The notes beneath the pieces were generated by a model, which saw only the letters and a program-made list of their open reading frames with translations, did not search any database and was not told where the DNA came from. Made by a program: the position numbers and the translations under genes. DNA of 64,000 nt, from the NCBI GenBank assembly GCA_027886185.1, contig WOAB01000093.1:1674001-1738000 (forward strand). The letters run 5' to 3'. The stretch is from Rheum nobile (Eukaryota; Streptophyta; Magnoliopsida; Caryophyllales; Polygonaceae). This document shows, one piece after another, positions 10,097 through 21,439 of the stretch. Positions within the stretch are counted from its first letter, which is position 1, and every line of letters starts with the position of its first letter.

Positions 10097-12011
10097 ATGG
10101 TCTCTCTCGAGGCTTCTGAGTCGTCGAAGACTCTTTCCGATGTCGGAGAGGGCGATACTTCTCCTCATTTCCTCCTAACGGAGTCGGACGCGCTGGTTAG
10201 CAATTTGTCGGAGGCAGAGCTGGTCCAAGTCCTCGAAGTCGGGGGCTTTCCTCCGGAGACGATTGCTACGCTGCCTGAGCCGGACGAGAGGGCCGATGCG
10301 CGCTACGAAGGGTGGATTTGCTTCTATGTGTACCCGTTTAGGATAGGGCATAAGTTCCCATTCTCTCCTCTCGTTAGAGATTTTCTAGCTACCTTGGCGT
10401 TAGCGCCGTGTCAAGTGATGCCTCAAGCTTGGAGAGTCCTTAGGGTTTTAGACTTAGTGAATGAGCAAACTGGTGCTGGTTTTGATTTCGACGCCTTGTG
10501 GTATAATTATTTCATCGGGTCGAAGAGTTCTTCCCGTGTGCAACTGCGTGCCCGACGAGGTCGGAAGCCTTTGGTGCAAACTCCCGATGTGAACGACCGT
10601 GGATGGGGGTCGAAATACTTTTTTGTCAAACGATCTTCTCTGGAGAAGGAAGGAGAATGTCCTTTTCTGTTGTCGGAGTGGCGGATCGACAGTATGTACT
10701 TTGTTTTCTCTTTCACGCGTTTATGTGTTTTTAACACTCTGTTTTTAACTTTCCCTTTTTGTAGTCCCTGAACCGGAAGAATTGGAAGTTAGCAGCCGAT
10801 CGGAGGCTTTGTCAAAGATTGTGCTTGAAGTTCCCGCCTCTGAGAGGAAATTCGTCAACGTCAATTTGTTGGCGCCAACTCCTCCCCAACAGGAAGATAT
10901 GTCGAATGTTTCTTCATCCCGTGCGAAAGGTAGACTTTCGGCTTTAGGAATCTTTTTGTTGTTTTTCGCTTTGTCGTATATTTTAGGATTTCTCCCTTTT
11001 TGATGCTCTGTCGTGTCAGGTTCCCCTGGTGGTCGGTCGAGTGCTCGACTAAGAGTGGCATTTGGAAAAGGTTTGATCGAGCAAAGGAAAGCTGCAGCTA
11101 AGGCGGCGTCGAGTAAGCCGGTCCTGACTGACCTGTCGACTGCGACGAAAGCTGGCTCTAAGAGAAAAATGAGCGCTCGTTCCGACGATGCTAAGGTGGA
11201 GTGCATCCCTAAGAAGAAAGGCGTGACTGCCGAGGGGGTTGACAAGATTGGTGTCGCTGGGCCATCGATCGTTGATCTCTTCCGTGCTCAAGATCCGACT
11301 TTGAAGTCGGAGGTTAAGGATGTTTCTCCCCTGGACTGCATTGGCGAAGCAGGCAGTTCCGCGTGGAGGGTACGTTGGCCCTTGTCTTGTGCGTTTTTGT
11401 ATTTCTTTTGTTTCGACTTCGCTTTCTGAGTTGTGTATTTGCGTTATCGTATGCCTTTTTGTCAGGCTTTTCAGTATTTCTTGGGAGCTTATTCCGGTGT
11501 CCAAGCAATGCTTGCTAAGTCTGAGGACAGGGCTGCTAGGTCAGAGTCCGACCTCGCCTCTTTAAGGACCAAGCTGGAGGGAGCTGAGAGTCGCTGTCGA
11601 GAGATAGAGCGTCGTCTCACCAGGGAGCTGTCTGCATGTCAGAGGGAGTTTGAGGAGTGCATGGCAAGCATTGAGGAGGAAGTGAAGCGAGCTAGGATTG
11701 TCGACGGTCAGATTGCTGGCGATGTGGGGGCCTTCTATGCTGTGAAGTCGCGCATTGAGATGATTGAAGAATTCAATGAGGGCAAGCATGAGCTCTGGGA
11801 CCTGAAGGCGGAGAGGGAAACTTTGGACTCCATGTTCCCAAAAGGCGATCTTGGTCAAGAGTTGTTCTGCTTAGCCGGCGTCGGAGAGGAGGCGGTGGAT
11901 GAAGGTGTCGATGAGGACGAAGCTCATTCTGACGATGCCAAGCCGGCCGACAAGACAGCCCCATTGGAGCCAGCCCTCGTCGAAGATAATGTTGGTGTGT
12001 CTGATGCTTGA
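10097..12011 (+). CDS. Spliced antisense gene of the Tat element (putative gypsy-type transposon protein)
   Basis: The gene lies downstream of pol and on the opposite strand. The exons I infer are 10097-10691, 10765-10929, 11020-11369 and 11466-12011. Every intron has GT-AG ends (gtatgt...tttgtag, gtagac...gtgtcag, gtacgt...ttgtcag), and the phases join into one 551-codon frame with no stop. Exon 1 matches the plant 'putative gypsy type transposon' domain (Pfam PF04195 by memory of its pattern): FSPLVRDFLATLALAPCQ followed by MPQAWRVLRVL. Exon 4 is a long charged coiled coil (about 11500-11830) with an acidic tail. Antisense ORFs are known in Tat elements such as Grande and Retand; their function is unknown. 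It could be a captured host gene kept by the element. Confidence 0.8.
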
Positions 12012-12921
12012 CTTATTTGTCCCCTTTGTGTTGGGTTTTTAAACATTTGGTGTCTGTATGTTTTGGCGACCCGTCCACCATCGCGGGTCGCAAGATGTTT
12101 CTGTTTGATGAAGTCCTACAGATGTGTAGGCAGACAATTATGGTTTGGCGACCCGTCCACCATCGCGGGTTGCGTATTTATAGAAAATGCTTCTTATTTC
12201 GATGCAAAAATGTGTTTTTACACGTAGAATTGTATACTAGCGTGTTTCGTACATGTTTGCGATAGATATCAAGTTGTCGACGACGTTTAGTATGTCGTGT
12301 ATGTCGGTTTCGCCCGTGTGCTCCGTCAAGTGGGGTTTCACCGTATGTATGTATGTAGAGCAGGCCTGTGATGTGTTTGTGTATGTGTTAGTCATGACGT
12401 TATGCCAGGGAGGTAAGCAATATATAATAAGGTGTTTGTTCCTTATGTTTAATTGTGTGAATGTAATAAGGTGTTGTACCTTATGTTTTGTATAAGGCAG
12501 GCGGTATGCCGACGTGCATGTGTTGTCATCTCCCCGTAATCCGATCGATCGTGTAATGTAAGCGCTATATGCGGATGACAGGATCCATTTGCGGACGACT
12601 GAGTCCAATGTAAATGTTGTTCTGCATTTGTATTTTTGTAAGGAGGAAGTCCTCGCTTGGTGTCAAGGCGATGATATATAAAGGAAAGTGGCGATGTATA
12701 TGCGATAGCATGCGATACATATGCGATAGATGGCAAAGTACATGCGATAACATGCGATATGTATGCGACAGATGGCAATGTACATGCGATATGTATGCGA
12801 CAGGTGGCAATGTACATGCGATAACATGCGATATGTATGCGACAGGTGGCAATGTACATGCGATAACATGCGATATGTATGCGATGCATAGAGTTTTGTG
12901 TGATGTTTTTACCTTATTGGT
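12012..12921. repeat. Repeat-rich tail between the antisense gene and pol
   Basis: This holds a duplicated hairpin-forming unit (ggcgacccgtccaccatc... at 12065-12088 and 12147-12170), a pair of 'ataaggtgtt...ccttatgttt' units (12427-12490), and a minisatellite listed separately. The two genes converge here, so the segment may carry both 3' ends. Confidence 0.6.
12690..12886. repeat. Minisatellite of about 42 bp built from 'atgcgata' subunits
   Basis: The unit acatgcgataacatgcgata followed by a tgtatgcgac-aggtggcaatgt half is repeated about four times, with one copy missing about 13 bp. Long ORFs on either strand here (His/Tyr/Cys periodic peptides) are artefacts of the repeat. Confidence 0.85.
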
Positions 12922-15900
12922 TCAGAAATGGTAGAGCTTAAGATGTGCTGCGTTCCAACTCCTCAGGATTGGTTGTCCGTCTTTGTCTTCTAGTTGATAT
13001 GCTCCTTGTCCGACCACTTCGGTGATCAAGTAAGGTCCTTCCCATTGTGGTGCTAGCTTTCCGTCGGATGGGTTCTTGGTGTTCTGGAATGTCTTCCTTA
13101 GGACCCAGTCTCCGACCTTGAATGCCTTGATCCGGACGTTCTTGTTGTAGCTCCTCGTGACTTGTTGTTGGAACTTGACCATTCTGATTCGAGCTTTCTC
13201 CTTGATTTCATCCACAGTGTCGAGATTATGTGCTAGTTCAATGTCGTTTTGTTCGTTTGTTTGGAGGTTGCAGCGAGAGGTCGGAACCAGTAGCTCAACC
13301 GGGATGACTGCTTCGCTCCCGTAGATGAGAGAGAAAGGCGATTGCCCAGTCACATTCTTTGGAGTGGTCCTGTCGGACTAGAGAATGAGTGGGAGCTCGT
13401 CTGCCCATTTGCCTTTAGCCCCTGTGAGGCGTTTCTTGAGGTTGTTGATAATGATCTTGTTGCTGGATTCGGCCTGTCCGTTGGATTGCGGATACCGAGG
13501 TGTAGATGTAACCAATTTGATGTTCCATTGGTCGCAAAAGGTTCGAGTCTTATGACTGATTAATTGGGAGCCGTTGTCGCACATGATTTCGGATGGGACG
13601 CCAAATCTGCACAAGATGTTGCGTTTTATGAATGAAATGACGTGTTGATCTTTTACCTCTCTATAGGCTTCGGCTTCGATCCATTTAGAGAAGTAGTCTG
13701 TCATAGCGAGGAAGAAGACTCTTTGACCCGACGCGGGAGAGAGCTTTCCGACGATGTCCATTCCCCATCTCATAAAGGGCCATGGAGCTAGGGTCGGATG
13801 GAGGAGCTCCGATGGTTGATGACATACGGGTGCGTGCCACTGATAGGCGTCGCACCTCTTGGTGTATTCCATGTCGTCTTTGTTCATCGTTAGCCAATAG
13901 TACCCATTTCGTAGGGCCTTTCCCGAGAGGCTTCGTCCGCCGGTGTGGTTGACACACTCTCCTTCGTGTAATGATTGTAAGATACGTCCGACTTTTGGAG
14001 TCTTAAGGCATCGTAGGAGTAGCCATGTAACAGATCTTTTGTACAAGATGTTGTCAATAATATCGTAAGAGAGTGCTTGTACCTTAAGATTTTTTGCTTC
14101 TGTCTTGTCGTCTGGTAAAATACCATCTTTTAGCCACTTGATGTAAGGTAGCATCCAGTTGTCATTGGTGTCGACGATGTCTTCTTCTGGTCGATCGCCT
14201 ATCTCCATGGCGACGAGTTCTTCAAGTGGTGTTGTCAACTCGACGGATGTCTTTAGGACGGCCAGCGTCATAACGTGGGCCAATGGTATGTGTGGAAATT
14301 CTTTTGGGTCTAGGACGGATCCCAGATTGGCGAGCGCGTCGGCTTGGGAGTTAAGATCCCTGGGCACCTATCGGATGTTGAATGTTTGGAATTGTCCGAT
14401 CAGTTTCTTGGCTACCTCCAGGTAGGCTATCATTCTGGTGTCTTTGGCATTGTACGATCCCTGTATTTGGTTTACGACCAGTAAGGAGTCGCAAACGACT
14501 TCGATCTCTTGGACTCCCAGATCGCGAGCCAAGATGAGTCCGAATATGAGTGCTTCGTACTCAGCCTCGTTGTTAGTCGCATCCCACTCACATCTGACAG
14601 CCTGGGCTATCTTGTCCCCCTGTGGCGATTTTAGTACGACCCCAAGCCCCGATCCTCTGGCGTTCGATGCCTCATCTATGTGGAGCTCTCATGTACCTTT
14701 CTCGTCGGTCGCGAGTAGTTGATTTGCTTCTTTTGCGGCTTCTTGCTCTAGGGTCGAACTGAAATCGGCCACAAAGTCGGCTAATGTTTGCGACTTGATC
14801 GTTGTCCTCGGCTCGTACTCGATGTCGTAACCACTGAGGTGTATGGCCCATTTTGTCATTCTTCCTGTGAACTCGGGTTTCCTCATGATAGCCCTCATGG
14901 GATGATTAGTGTGCACAGTGATAGTATGGGATTCAAAGTATGGTTTGAGCTTGTTCGAAGCCATTACTAATGATAATACGAGTTTTTCAAGTGACGAATA
15001 CCTCGTTTCGGCGGATAATAGTGTCCGACTGACATAGTATATTGGCGACTGTTTGCCATCTTCTTCTCTGACCAGTACACCGCTTACGGCCGATTCAGAC
15101 ACTGCAAGATAAAGAAATAAGGGCTCGTCGCCTTTAGGTTTGGTTAGTAACATAGAACTGGCTAGATAGTCCTTGAGCTTCTGAAATACTGCTTCATGTT
15201 CCTCCGTCCATTGAAAGGACTTATTTTTCTTGAGCGCGTCGTGGAATGGTTTGCACTTGTCGGATGATTTGGAGATGAACCTGTTCAGAGTTGTTATCCG
15301 ACCTGTGAGCTTCTGTACGTCTTTGATGCATCGGGGGGATTGGAGGTTGATGAGAGCCTTGATCTGTTCCGGGCTGGCCTCTATTCCTCTTTGTGTCACC
15401 ATATATCCTAAGAACTTCCCTGATGACACTCCGAAGGAGCACTTAGTAGGGTTTAGTTTCATATTGTACCTTTTGAGTACCTCGAAGCTGTCGCGTAGGT
15501 GGTCGATGTGATCTTCTTTCTTTTTGGACTTGACCAACATGTCGTCGATATAGACTTCCATTGTGTCTCCGATTGGGTCTTTGAACATTTTGTTGACCAA
15601 TCGTTGGTATGTAGCCCCTGTATTTTTCAGACCAAAGGGCATTACTTTGTAGCAATAGATACCTTGACTGGTGATGAACGCTGTTTTTTCTTGATCGTCG
15701 GGATCCATAAGGATTTGATTGTAGCCACTGAAGGCGTCCATGAAGGTGAGAATTTCGTGCCCTGCTGTGGCATCGACCATAGCGTCGATGTGAGGTAGAG
15801 GAAATGAATCTTTGGGACAAGCCTTGTTGAGGTCTGTGAAGTCGATGCAGACTCTCCATTTGCCGTTCTTCTTCTGGACCACGACCACGTTGGCCAGCCA

Positions 15901-16390
15901 TTCAGGGTAGTGGACTTCCTTGATTTTTCCGGTTTCCAATAAGCTTTTGACTTCGTTGTCGATTATTTTGTTCCGCTCGGGGGCGAATTTCCTGCGTTTT
16001 TGCTTGACAGGGGGATGAGATGGATCCACATTTAATTTATGAGTAATAACGTTGGGAGATATCCCGACCATATCCTCATGTGACCATGCGAAACAATCGG
16101 CATTGGTCCTAAGAAAGTCGAGAAGCTGTTGTCTGGTCGAGTCGTCCAGGTCCGACCCGACCCTTACCGTTTGGTTTGGCTTTGAAGGGTCTAGTGCGAT
16201 CTCGTCGAGTTTCTCCATTTCTGGTTCAACGTATCGACTAGGTCCTTCGCCAATCTGTGGTTGCTATGCGATCTTGTGTTCGACCGCATTCTTCATGGAA
16301 GCGACATAGCATTCCTTTGCGGTCCTTTGATCTCCTTTGATTTCTTGGACTCCCCACTCGGTGGGGAATTTGATGACTTGATGATATGTT
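12922..16390 (-). pseudogene. pol of the Tat element: reverse transcriptase, two RNases H, integrase
   Basis: Continuing the same frame from the protease, the reverse transcriptase spans about 15900-15200 with IDFTDLNKACPKDSFPLP and the catalytic YIDDMLVK. The first RNase H follows to about 14750. A second, archaeal-like RNase H comes next (LHIDEASNARGSG, NNEAEYEAL, VVCDSLLVV, NSQADALANLGS). The integrase has the core WIEAEA...FGVPSEIMCDNGSQ and a C-terminal module ending KLYHF at 12922. Nonsense codons are TGA 14689-14691, TAG 14368-14370 and TAG 13378-13380; no frameshift is seen. Two of the stops look like Trp codons changed to stop. Confidence 0.92.
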
Positions 16391-18773
16391 TGTAATACCC
16401 CGTATTTTTGTAAGGTTATATTGGGAATTTTGGAATTTTCCCGAGTACCCGTTGTGTACGTCGGATTTAGTATAGAGAGTTTGAGACATTCTGTAATGTG
16501 CTCTGTATCTGTAATATTTTTCTCAGTGAAATAATATACAGATAACATGCCTTGGATTTTAATTGTCGTTCGCGTACGATAATTTTTATCCCAGCTTAAT
16601 GTCATGTTCGTTCAAAGCTGAACGAGCGGGAAAAAGGTGTCACAGCGACCGCCGTAAAGTCGCGGCGACCGCCGTAGTGAGACCCAAGCACGGCGACCGC
16701 CGTAAAGTTACGGCGCCTGCCGTCCCAACGCTCGAGGAGGCAGCTGGTGTGTCATGCCGCGGCGACCACCGTAATTTACGGCACCTGCCGTAAGTGCCGT
16801 CATCGTTGCCCAGCAGTCGTTGCCCGTTGGTCGCCGGCGTTGTTTCTGGCGAGCGCCGAACTAGCTCTAGGCCCTCTTCTTCGTGCTCCAAACGCTTTGG
16901 CTATAAAAGGAGGTGTTGGGGGTGAGGTTTTGAGCCATCCCAGCACCAAACCTCTGCCAAATTTGCCTCTCGCCGGAGTTGTGCCTTCGCCGGAATTTCT
17001 GAAGCTTTCGTCGGTGTTGTTGGTGGTGTTTCCAACAGCTCTTTTGAAGCCTTGTGGTTGCCTTTGAAGGTCAGAAACCAAGCCAGACTGAAAGGGGTCG
17101 AAACGCGCTTTGTTTTGGTGAGATTCTCTCGTCTCTATCGACCGTGTTCTTCACGGCGACCGCCGTGTTGAATGCGGCGACCGCCGCCAGTGCCCAGAAT
17201 GCCTTCGTGGCTTTGGCTTGGTCGGTTGTCGTCGTGGCGTCTTTCCTTTCGTGTTCTTTCGCCGTGTTTAGATTCATACTGTTTATGTCGTATCTAACTT
17301 AGGGTTCCTTTTATGGGTCGACTCGAAGGTTGTTGTGCTGTCGGAACTATACCGTGTCGAGCCCGGAATCCAGTTGACGTCTTTAGACTATTCTGCGGAG
17401 TAAGGCAAGTGGCGGTTCGCTCTTGCTCTTTCGTTCCATATTTACATTAATTATAGTAGTTTATCTGAGTAATTAATTTGGAATGAATATTCTGTTTGTC
17501 TGGAAATGGTTTTGATAAACTGTTTTGAAAATCATATAATAGGTTGTATATCTGTTAGAACAACGCTATTATCTGTGATCGCCTTTCGGGCCTTTATGTG
17601 GATTTATCCTGTAAATGTTGTGGTGTTGTAACTGTTTAGTTAGCACTGTTAAATAGGAACGTTACTCGGACTCTGTCCAGTCGTTTCTTTATAATTTGGT
17701 ATCGGGGTGGCTCGTCCCCATCTGGTACTATTCTAAGATCATGATCGGTCTCTTACACAAGTGTGTAGAGACAGGACACTTAGCTGGTGTCACAAACCTT
17801 TCGGTGTATGTCACTCTCGACGAAACGTATACTAAGATGTGTCGTCCCATTGGTGGGGTACACATGTAAAAGTCTATAATATGATGTGTGTTTTTGAAAC
17901 ATAATCAGATAAGTGCTACCTTGACGCACATAATTAATGAACGATCAGCGAGTAGGGCAGCTAGGTAATAGTGCCGCTAGGAAGACTCGTGTTGACTTGA
18001 ATGTAGTACGTCTTCTTTCCGATCTGGATTCGCTGAAAGGCGGTGAGGTTGGTCATTGACTGAAGCATCTCAGTCAGTTTTAAATCATTGTTGTATGATT
18101 CTGTAACATTCCAAATTTGTCATACTTCCTTGAAGACTCATTTCAGTTGGAGTCTTCTTTCGGGTCGATTTCTGTGAAGATTAAGTCTTCCAGAATCTTC
18201 TCTTGTGCATACCTCTTGTTTATTCCAGTAGGAGTATGGTGGTTGACAAGCGTACTCGATTATTATTCGAGGGACGAGGAGTCTAACCTAATACAACTGC
18301 TTCGATCCATTCTGCTTTGTTCCCTTGCTAGTCTATTCATTTAGACTAACCAACCAATATTTTCCCTTGCATGGTTGGCTGGTGTCATCCGTTCGATTCG
18401 GCACATCAGTTAAGAAGTAGCTCAGAAGATTAGAAGGACTATGGAGTCGGCGGTGGTTTTTGAATGTTTTAATTATTTCTTTAATCAGGTTATGATCCTT
18501 TGGACAATAACTCCGATTGTAATGTACTTTCTTAGTCTTTCGCTGTGTTTGGTTTAAACTATGTTTTGACCTATTCGGGATTGGGCTGTAATCCTGTAAC
18601 CCTTGTTTCCTTGACAATGTTACGTTTTGGAATTTAATGCTTGATCATTGTGTATCAATGGCATTTCATAAATCGTATTTAAGTGGTAAAGCCTTGGGTG
18701 ATCTCGGAAAGGAACACTGGGGTCACTGGCGGTAATACCTTTCCAAAAAGGGTTAAGTTTTGGGGGTGTTACA
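16391..18773 (+). repeat. 5' LTR of the chromovirus
   Basis: 2383 bp, TGTAATACCCC to TGTTACA. A TATA box (tataaaag) is at 16903-16910. Many ggcgaccgccgtaa units lie in 16640-16800 and 17155-17190. The transcript leader contains the module ggcaagtggcggttcgctct near 17400, shared with the two solo LTRs described below. Confidence 0.92.
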
Positions 18774-18777
18774 GTTG

Positions 18778-18789
18778 TGGTATCAGAGC
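18778..18789 (+). promoter_or_regulatory. Primer binding site, tRNA-iMet
   Basis: Exact TGGTATCAGAGC, four bases after the LTR end. Confidence 0.92.
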
Positions 18790-18935
18790 AAAAGGTTTTA
18801 AAACGGGTTTGGAATTTTTATAAACCATTTATCCGTTTTCGAAATGCTTTAAAGAGGGCTCTGAATTTTCATTCTGGAAAGAATTTAAAAACACCGTTCA
18901 TAGTCGTGTCTTCTTTATAGTCTGATATAGTAAGC

Positions 18936-19910
18936 TTGCTTCTATGTCTAGAAAGACTAATTCCTTCTTTATTGTTCGATTGGATGGGTGTCTGCTTTTC
19001 TATTGGTAGGGGGTCGGAAGACGCCAAGTCGGATCAGCCGAGGCTAGATTTTCCGTTACCTCAGCGATGTTTCGAGGTTGGAGGCCCGAGTAGCCCGCCC
19101 GAAGACGTCAAGCACGTTCTCCCCGAGTCGGTTGTCCTTGTAGCTAGGGATGCTATGGTCCCTGAGGCTGTACCTGTGCCGCCACCAAGGGTGGAGGAAG
19201 TATAGGAATGGGAGCAGGAAGATGAATTATCAAGGTATGAACAAGGAGTTTACCAAGACGACTTTCTGCTGGGACCAATTCCCGAGGAGATCGAGTACGA
19301 GGAGGAGGAAGAAGAGATGCTTGAGTAAGATCATGTCGAGGAAGAGGATATGATCGAGGATGATTCCGAGGATAAGGATCCCATCGAGGATGATCCCGAG
19401 GATAAAGATCCCATCGAGGATGATCCCGAGGATGAGGATCCCATAGAGGATGATCCAGAAGAGGATCCAGAGTTGGACCTTGGAGGGCAAAATCAGGAGC
19501 CCGGTACAGAATTGCCACCAGTACCAGAGTACGCACCCATGTCAGAAGCTGATTGGGAGGCACTGTATACCGAGTACGGTATTAGGAGAAATGATAGGGA
19601 ATCTCAGCCTATCCCTACTCCAAGAAGATGGAGGTCGGAATCCGAGCTGCAAGAGATCCTCCGCCAGAGCGAGGTAATCTCTGTAGAACAGCAGAGTCAG
19701 TGGGATGAGTTGACCGCCAGTACTCAGAGGAGGGCTGGAATAGGAGGACTAGTCATGGACGACCCATACTTTACCATGACTGAGCTAGGACTATGTGCTT
19801 CAGGGTCAAGCAGGGTGCGAAACCCATCGCCAGAGCTCGATGGTGAGCCTAGCCCGAAGAGACCATGCACGAGTAGCCAGTCGTATGGGAGACATTTTGG
19901 AACGCCTTGA
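18936..19910 (+). pseudogene. Extra acidic ORF upstream of gag in the chromovirus
   Basis: An open frame lies between the primer site and gag, interrupted by TAG 19203-19205 and TAA 19326-19328 but otherwise in one phase. It encodes Pro-rich sequence, then a strongly acidic block (EYEEEEEEMLE) and three to four copies of a ten-residue repeat of the type IEDDPEDKDP encoded by a 30-bp tandem DNA repeat (about 19353-19460). A Ser/Pro-rich tail ends at 19910. No ATG in this frame was found at its start, so translation initiation is unclear. I do not recognise a family. It may be an N-terminal extension of gag spliced to it, or an independent ORF. Confidence 0.5.
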
Positions 19911-20200
19911 GGAGGAGTGGCGTTACCTATTGCAGTTGTTTCGTTTCTTAGTATTCCAAGTTGTACTTTGTGTAATATTTCAATATTGCGGCAAGTACTC
20001 TGAGAAACACTTATATCTTCGAGCAATGTTGTCCAAACGCTCGAATGATAAACTTATGTGTAACTTGTGTAAGAATTCGAAGGTTCATCTATAAAATGTC
20101 AAGTTGATCTATTCTGAGTGATTTATTTACGTTGATATATTGCATAAGTATATTGCATAATATTAATGTATTGAATGCTTGGAATTGGATCGGTAATCAA

Positions 20201-21439
20201 ATGGTGAACCCAAGAAGCACGAGGAACTCGACTCGAGCCGGTGCTGGGACTAGCCAAAACCCCAGGCCAGTAGGAAGAGGTGTTCAAGATGAACACGAGT
20301 CTGAGTCTCGCATCCAGCAGAGGCGTGAAGGTCAGGATCAGACCCAAGCGCCGACGATGTTTGACGCCGCAGCTGTGGAGGCGATTCGTGGAATCGTGAT
20401 GCAGGCTATTGCAGATGTATTGAGACCAAGTGCGCCTCAAGCACAAGAAGTGCCTACTCACGCAGCGGTTCCTGATGTTATGGAACCCAGAAACCCTGTG
20501 ATTCAGGAGACTGCCGTCAGGACGAGAGACAGTTATGGTCGCGCCCTTAAGACCATCACTTCCATGAGGCCCGATTGCTATAACGGGAAATGGGAGCCAG
20601 TGGCAGTGACTCATTGGTTCTCCCATATGGAGAGGTTGTTTAGGAACGTGGAGTGTACGGAGGCCGAGAAGGTCCATATCGCTTCTCTTCAGCTGAAGGA
20701 GGAGGCTAGCGAGTGGTGGGAGAGCACTGGTTTGGCTGAGAGCCCAGTGTTGACTTGGTCGATGTTCAAGACCAAGATGGTTGATCGCTTTTTCTCTCGT
20801 GCTATGAGAGAGGAGAAGCATAAAGAGTTCTTGTATCCTCAGACTGATGGTCTGAGAGTGACCGAGTTGGCATCTAAGTTCAACCATCTTCTACAGTATG
20901 CCACTGCCAAGATTATCAACGAGGCCCAAAAGATCTGGTACTTCCACGAGTGGATGAACCCGGATATCAAGCCATTAATGGTGCACCACACATGCTCTAC
21001 CTTGGAGCACTATGTGGATTGTGCCTATAAGCTGGAGGTAACTCTGGAGGAGTCGACCAAGAGGCGCAACCGACAGAAGTCGATGCAGAATCAGAACCAG
21101 GGAGGTGGTTTTAAGCGCCCTGCGCCACCGTCTAACTTCGCCAAGTCCGGCCGAGCTAAGACAGAGATGACGCAAGGGGGATCGACTCAGCAGTCAGGGC
21201 AGACCAGGAGTACAGTTCAGTGTTATAATTGCGGTACTGCTGGGCACAAGAGCACTGAGTGTCGGAAGGAGAAGAGGCCATGCTTTGGGTGTGGACGTGA
21301 CGGTCATCTGCAAAAGTTCTGCAAGCAGGGGAAGCAGAAGGGAGTAGAGTCGCAGCAAGGGTCAGTTCATCAGAGCAACCAGGAGAAAGGCCCCAGCTGT
21401 TTCTGGAAGTCAGGGCCAACGCTTGTACGAGATGCGTGA
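20201..21439 (+). CDS. gag of the chromovirus
   Basis: This is the structural capsid/nucleocapsid protein. The ATG at 20201 is preferred over the in-frame one at 20132 because the protein then begins with the usual basic stretch (MVNPRSTRNSTRAG). The gag domain is at about residues 110-240 (motifs WFSHMERLFRNVEC, ASEWWEST, FFSRAMREEKHKEF). Two zinc knuckles lie near the C-terminus: CYNCGTAGHKSTEC and CFGCGRDGHLQKFC. The frame is fully open, 412 codons, and ends at 21439, overlapping the start of pol by 17 bp in a different frame. Pol would therefore need frameshifting or reinitiation. Confidence 0.9.
   Translation: MVNPRSTRNSTRAGAGTSQNPRPVGRGVQDEHESESRIQQRREGQDQTQAPTMFDAAAVEAIRGIVMQAIADVLRPSAPQAQEVPTHAAVPDVMEPRNPVIQETAVRTRDSYGRALKTITSMRPDCYNGKWEPVAVTHWFSHMERLFRNVECTEAEKVHIASLQLKEEASEWWESTGLAESPVLTWSMFKTKMVDRFFSRAMREEKHKEFLYPQTDGLRVTELASKFNHLLQYATAKIINEAQKIWYFHEWMNPDIKPLMVHHTCSTLEHYVDCAYKLEVTLEESTKRRNRQKSMQNQNQGGGFKRPAPPSNFAKSGRAKTEMTQGGSTQQSGQTRSTVQCYNCGTAGHKSTECRKEKRPCFGCGRDGHLQKFCKQGKQKGVESQQGSVHQSNQEKGPSCFWKSGPTLVRDA

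Noticed and set aside
12449..12889. Overlapping minus-strand ORFs with His/Tyr/Cys periodicity
   Set aside because: Direct products of the minisatellite.
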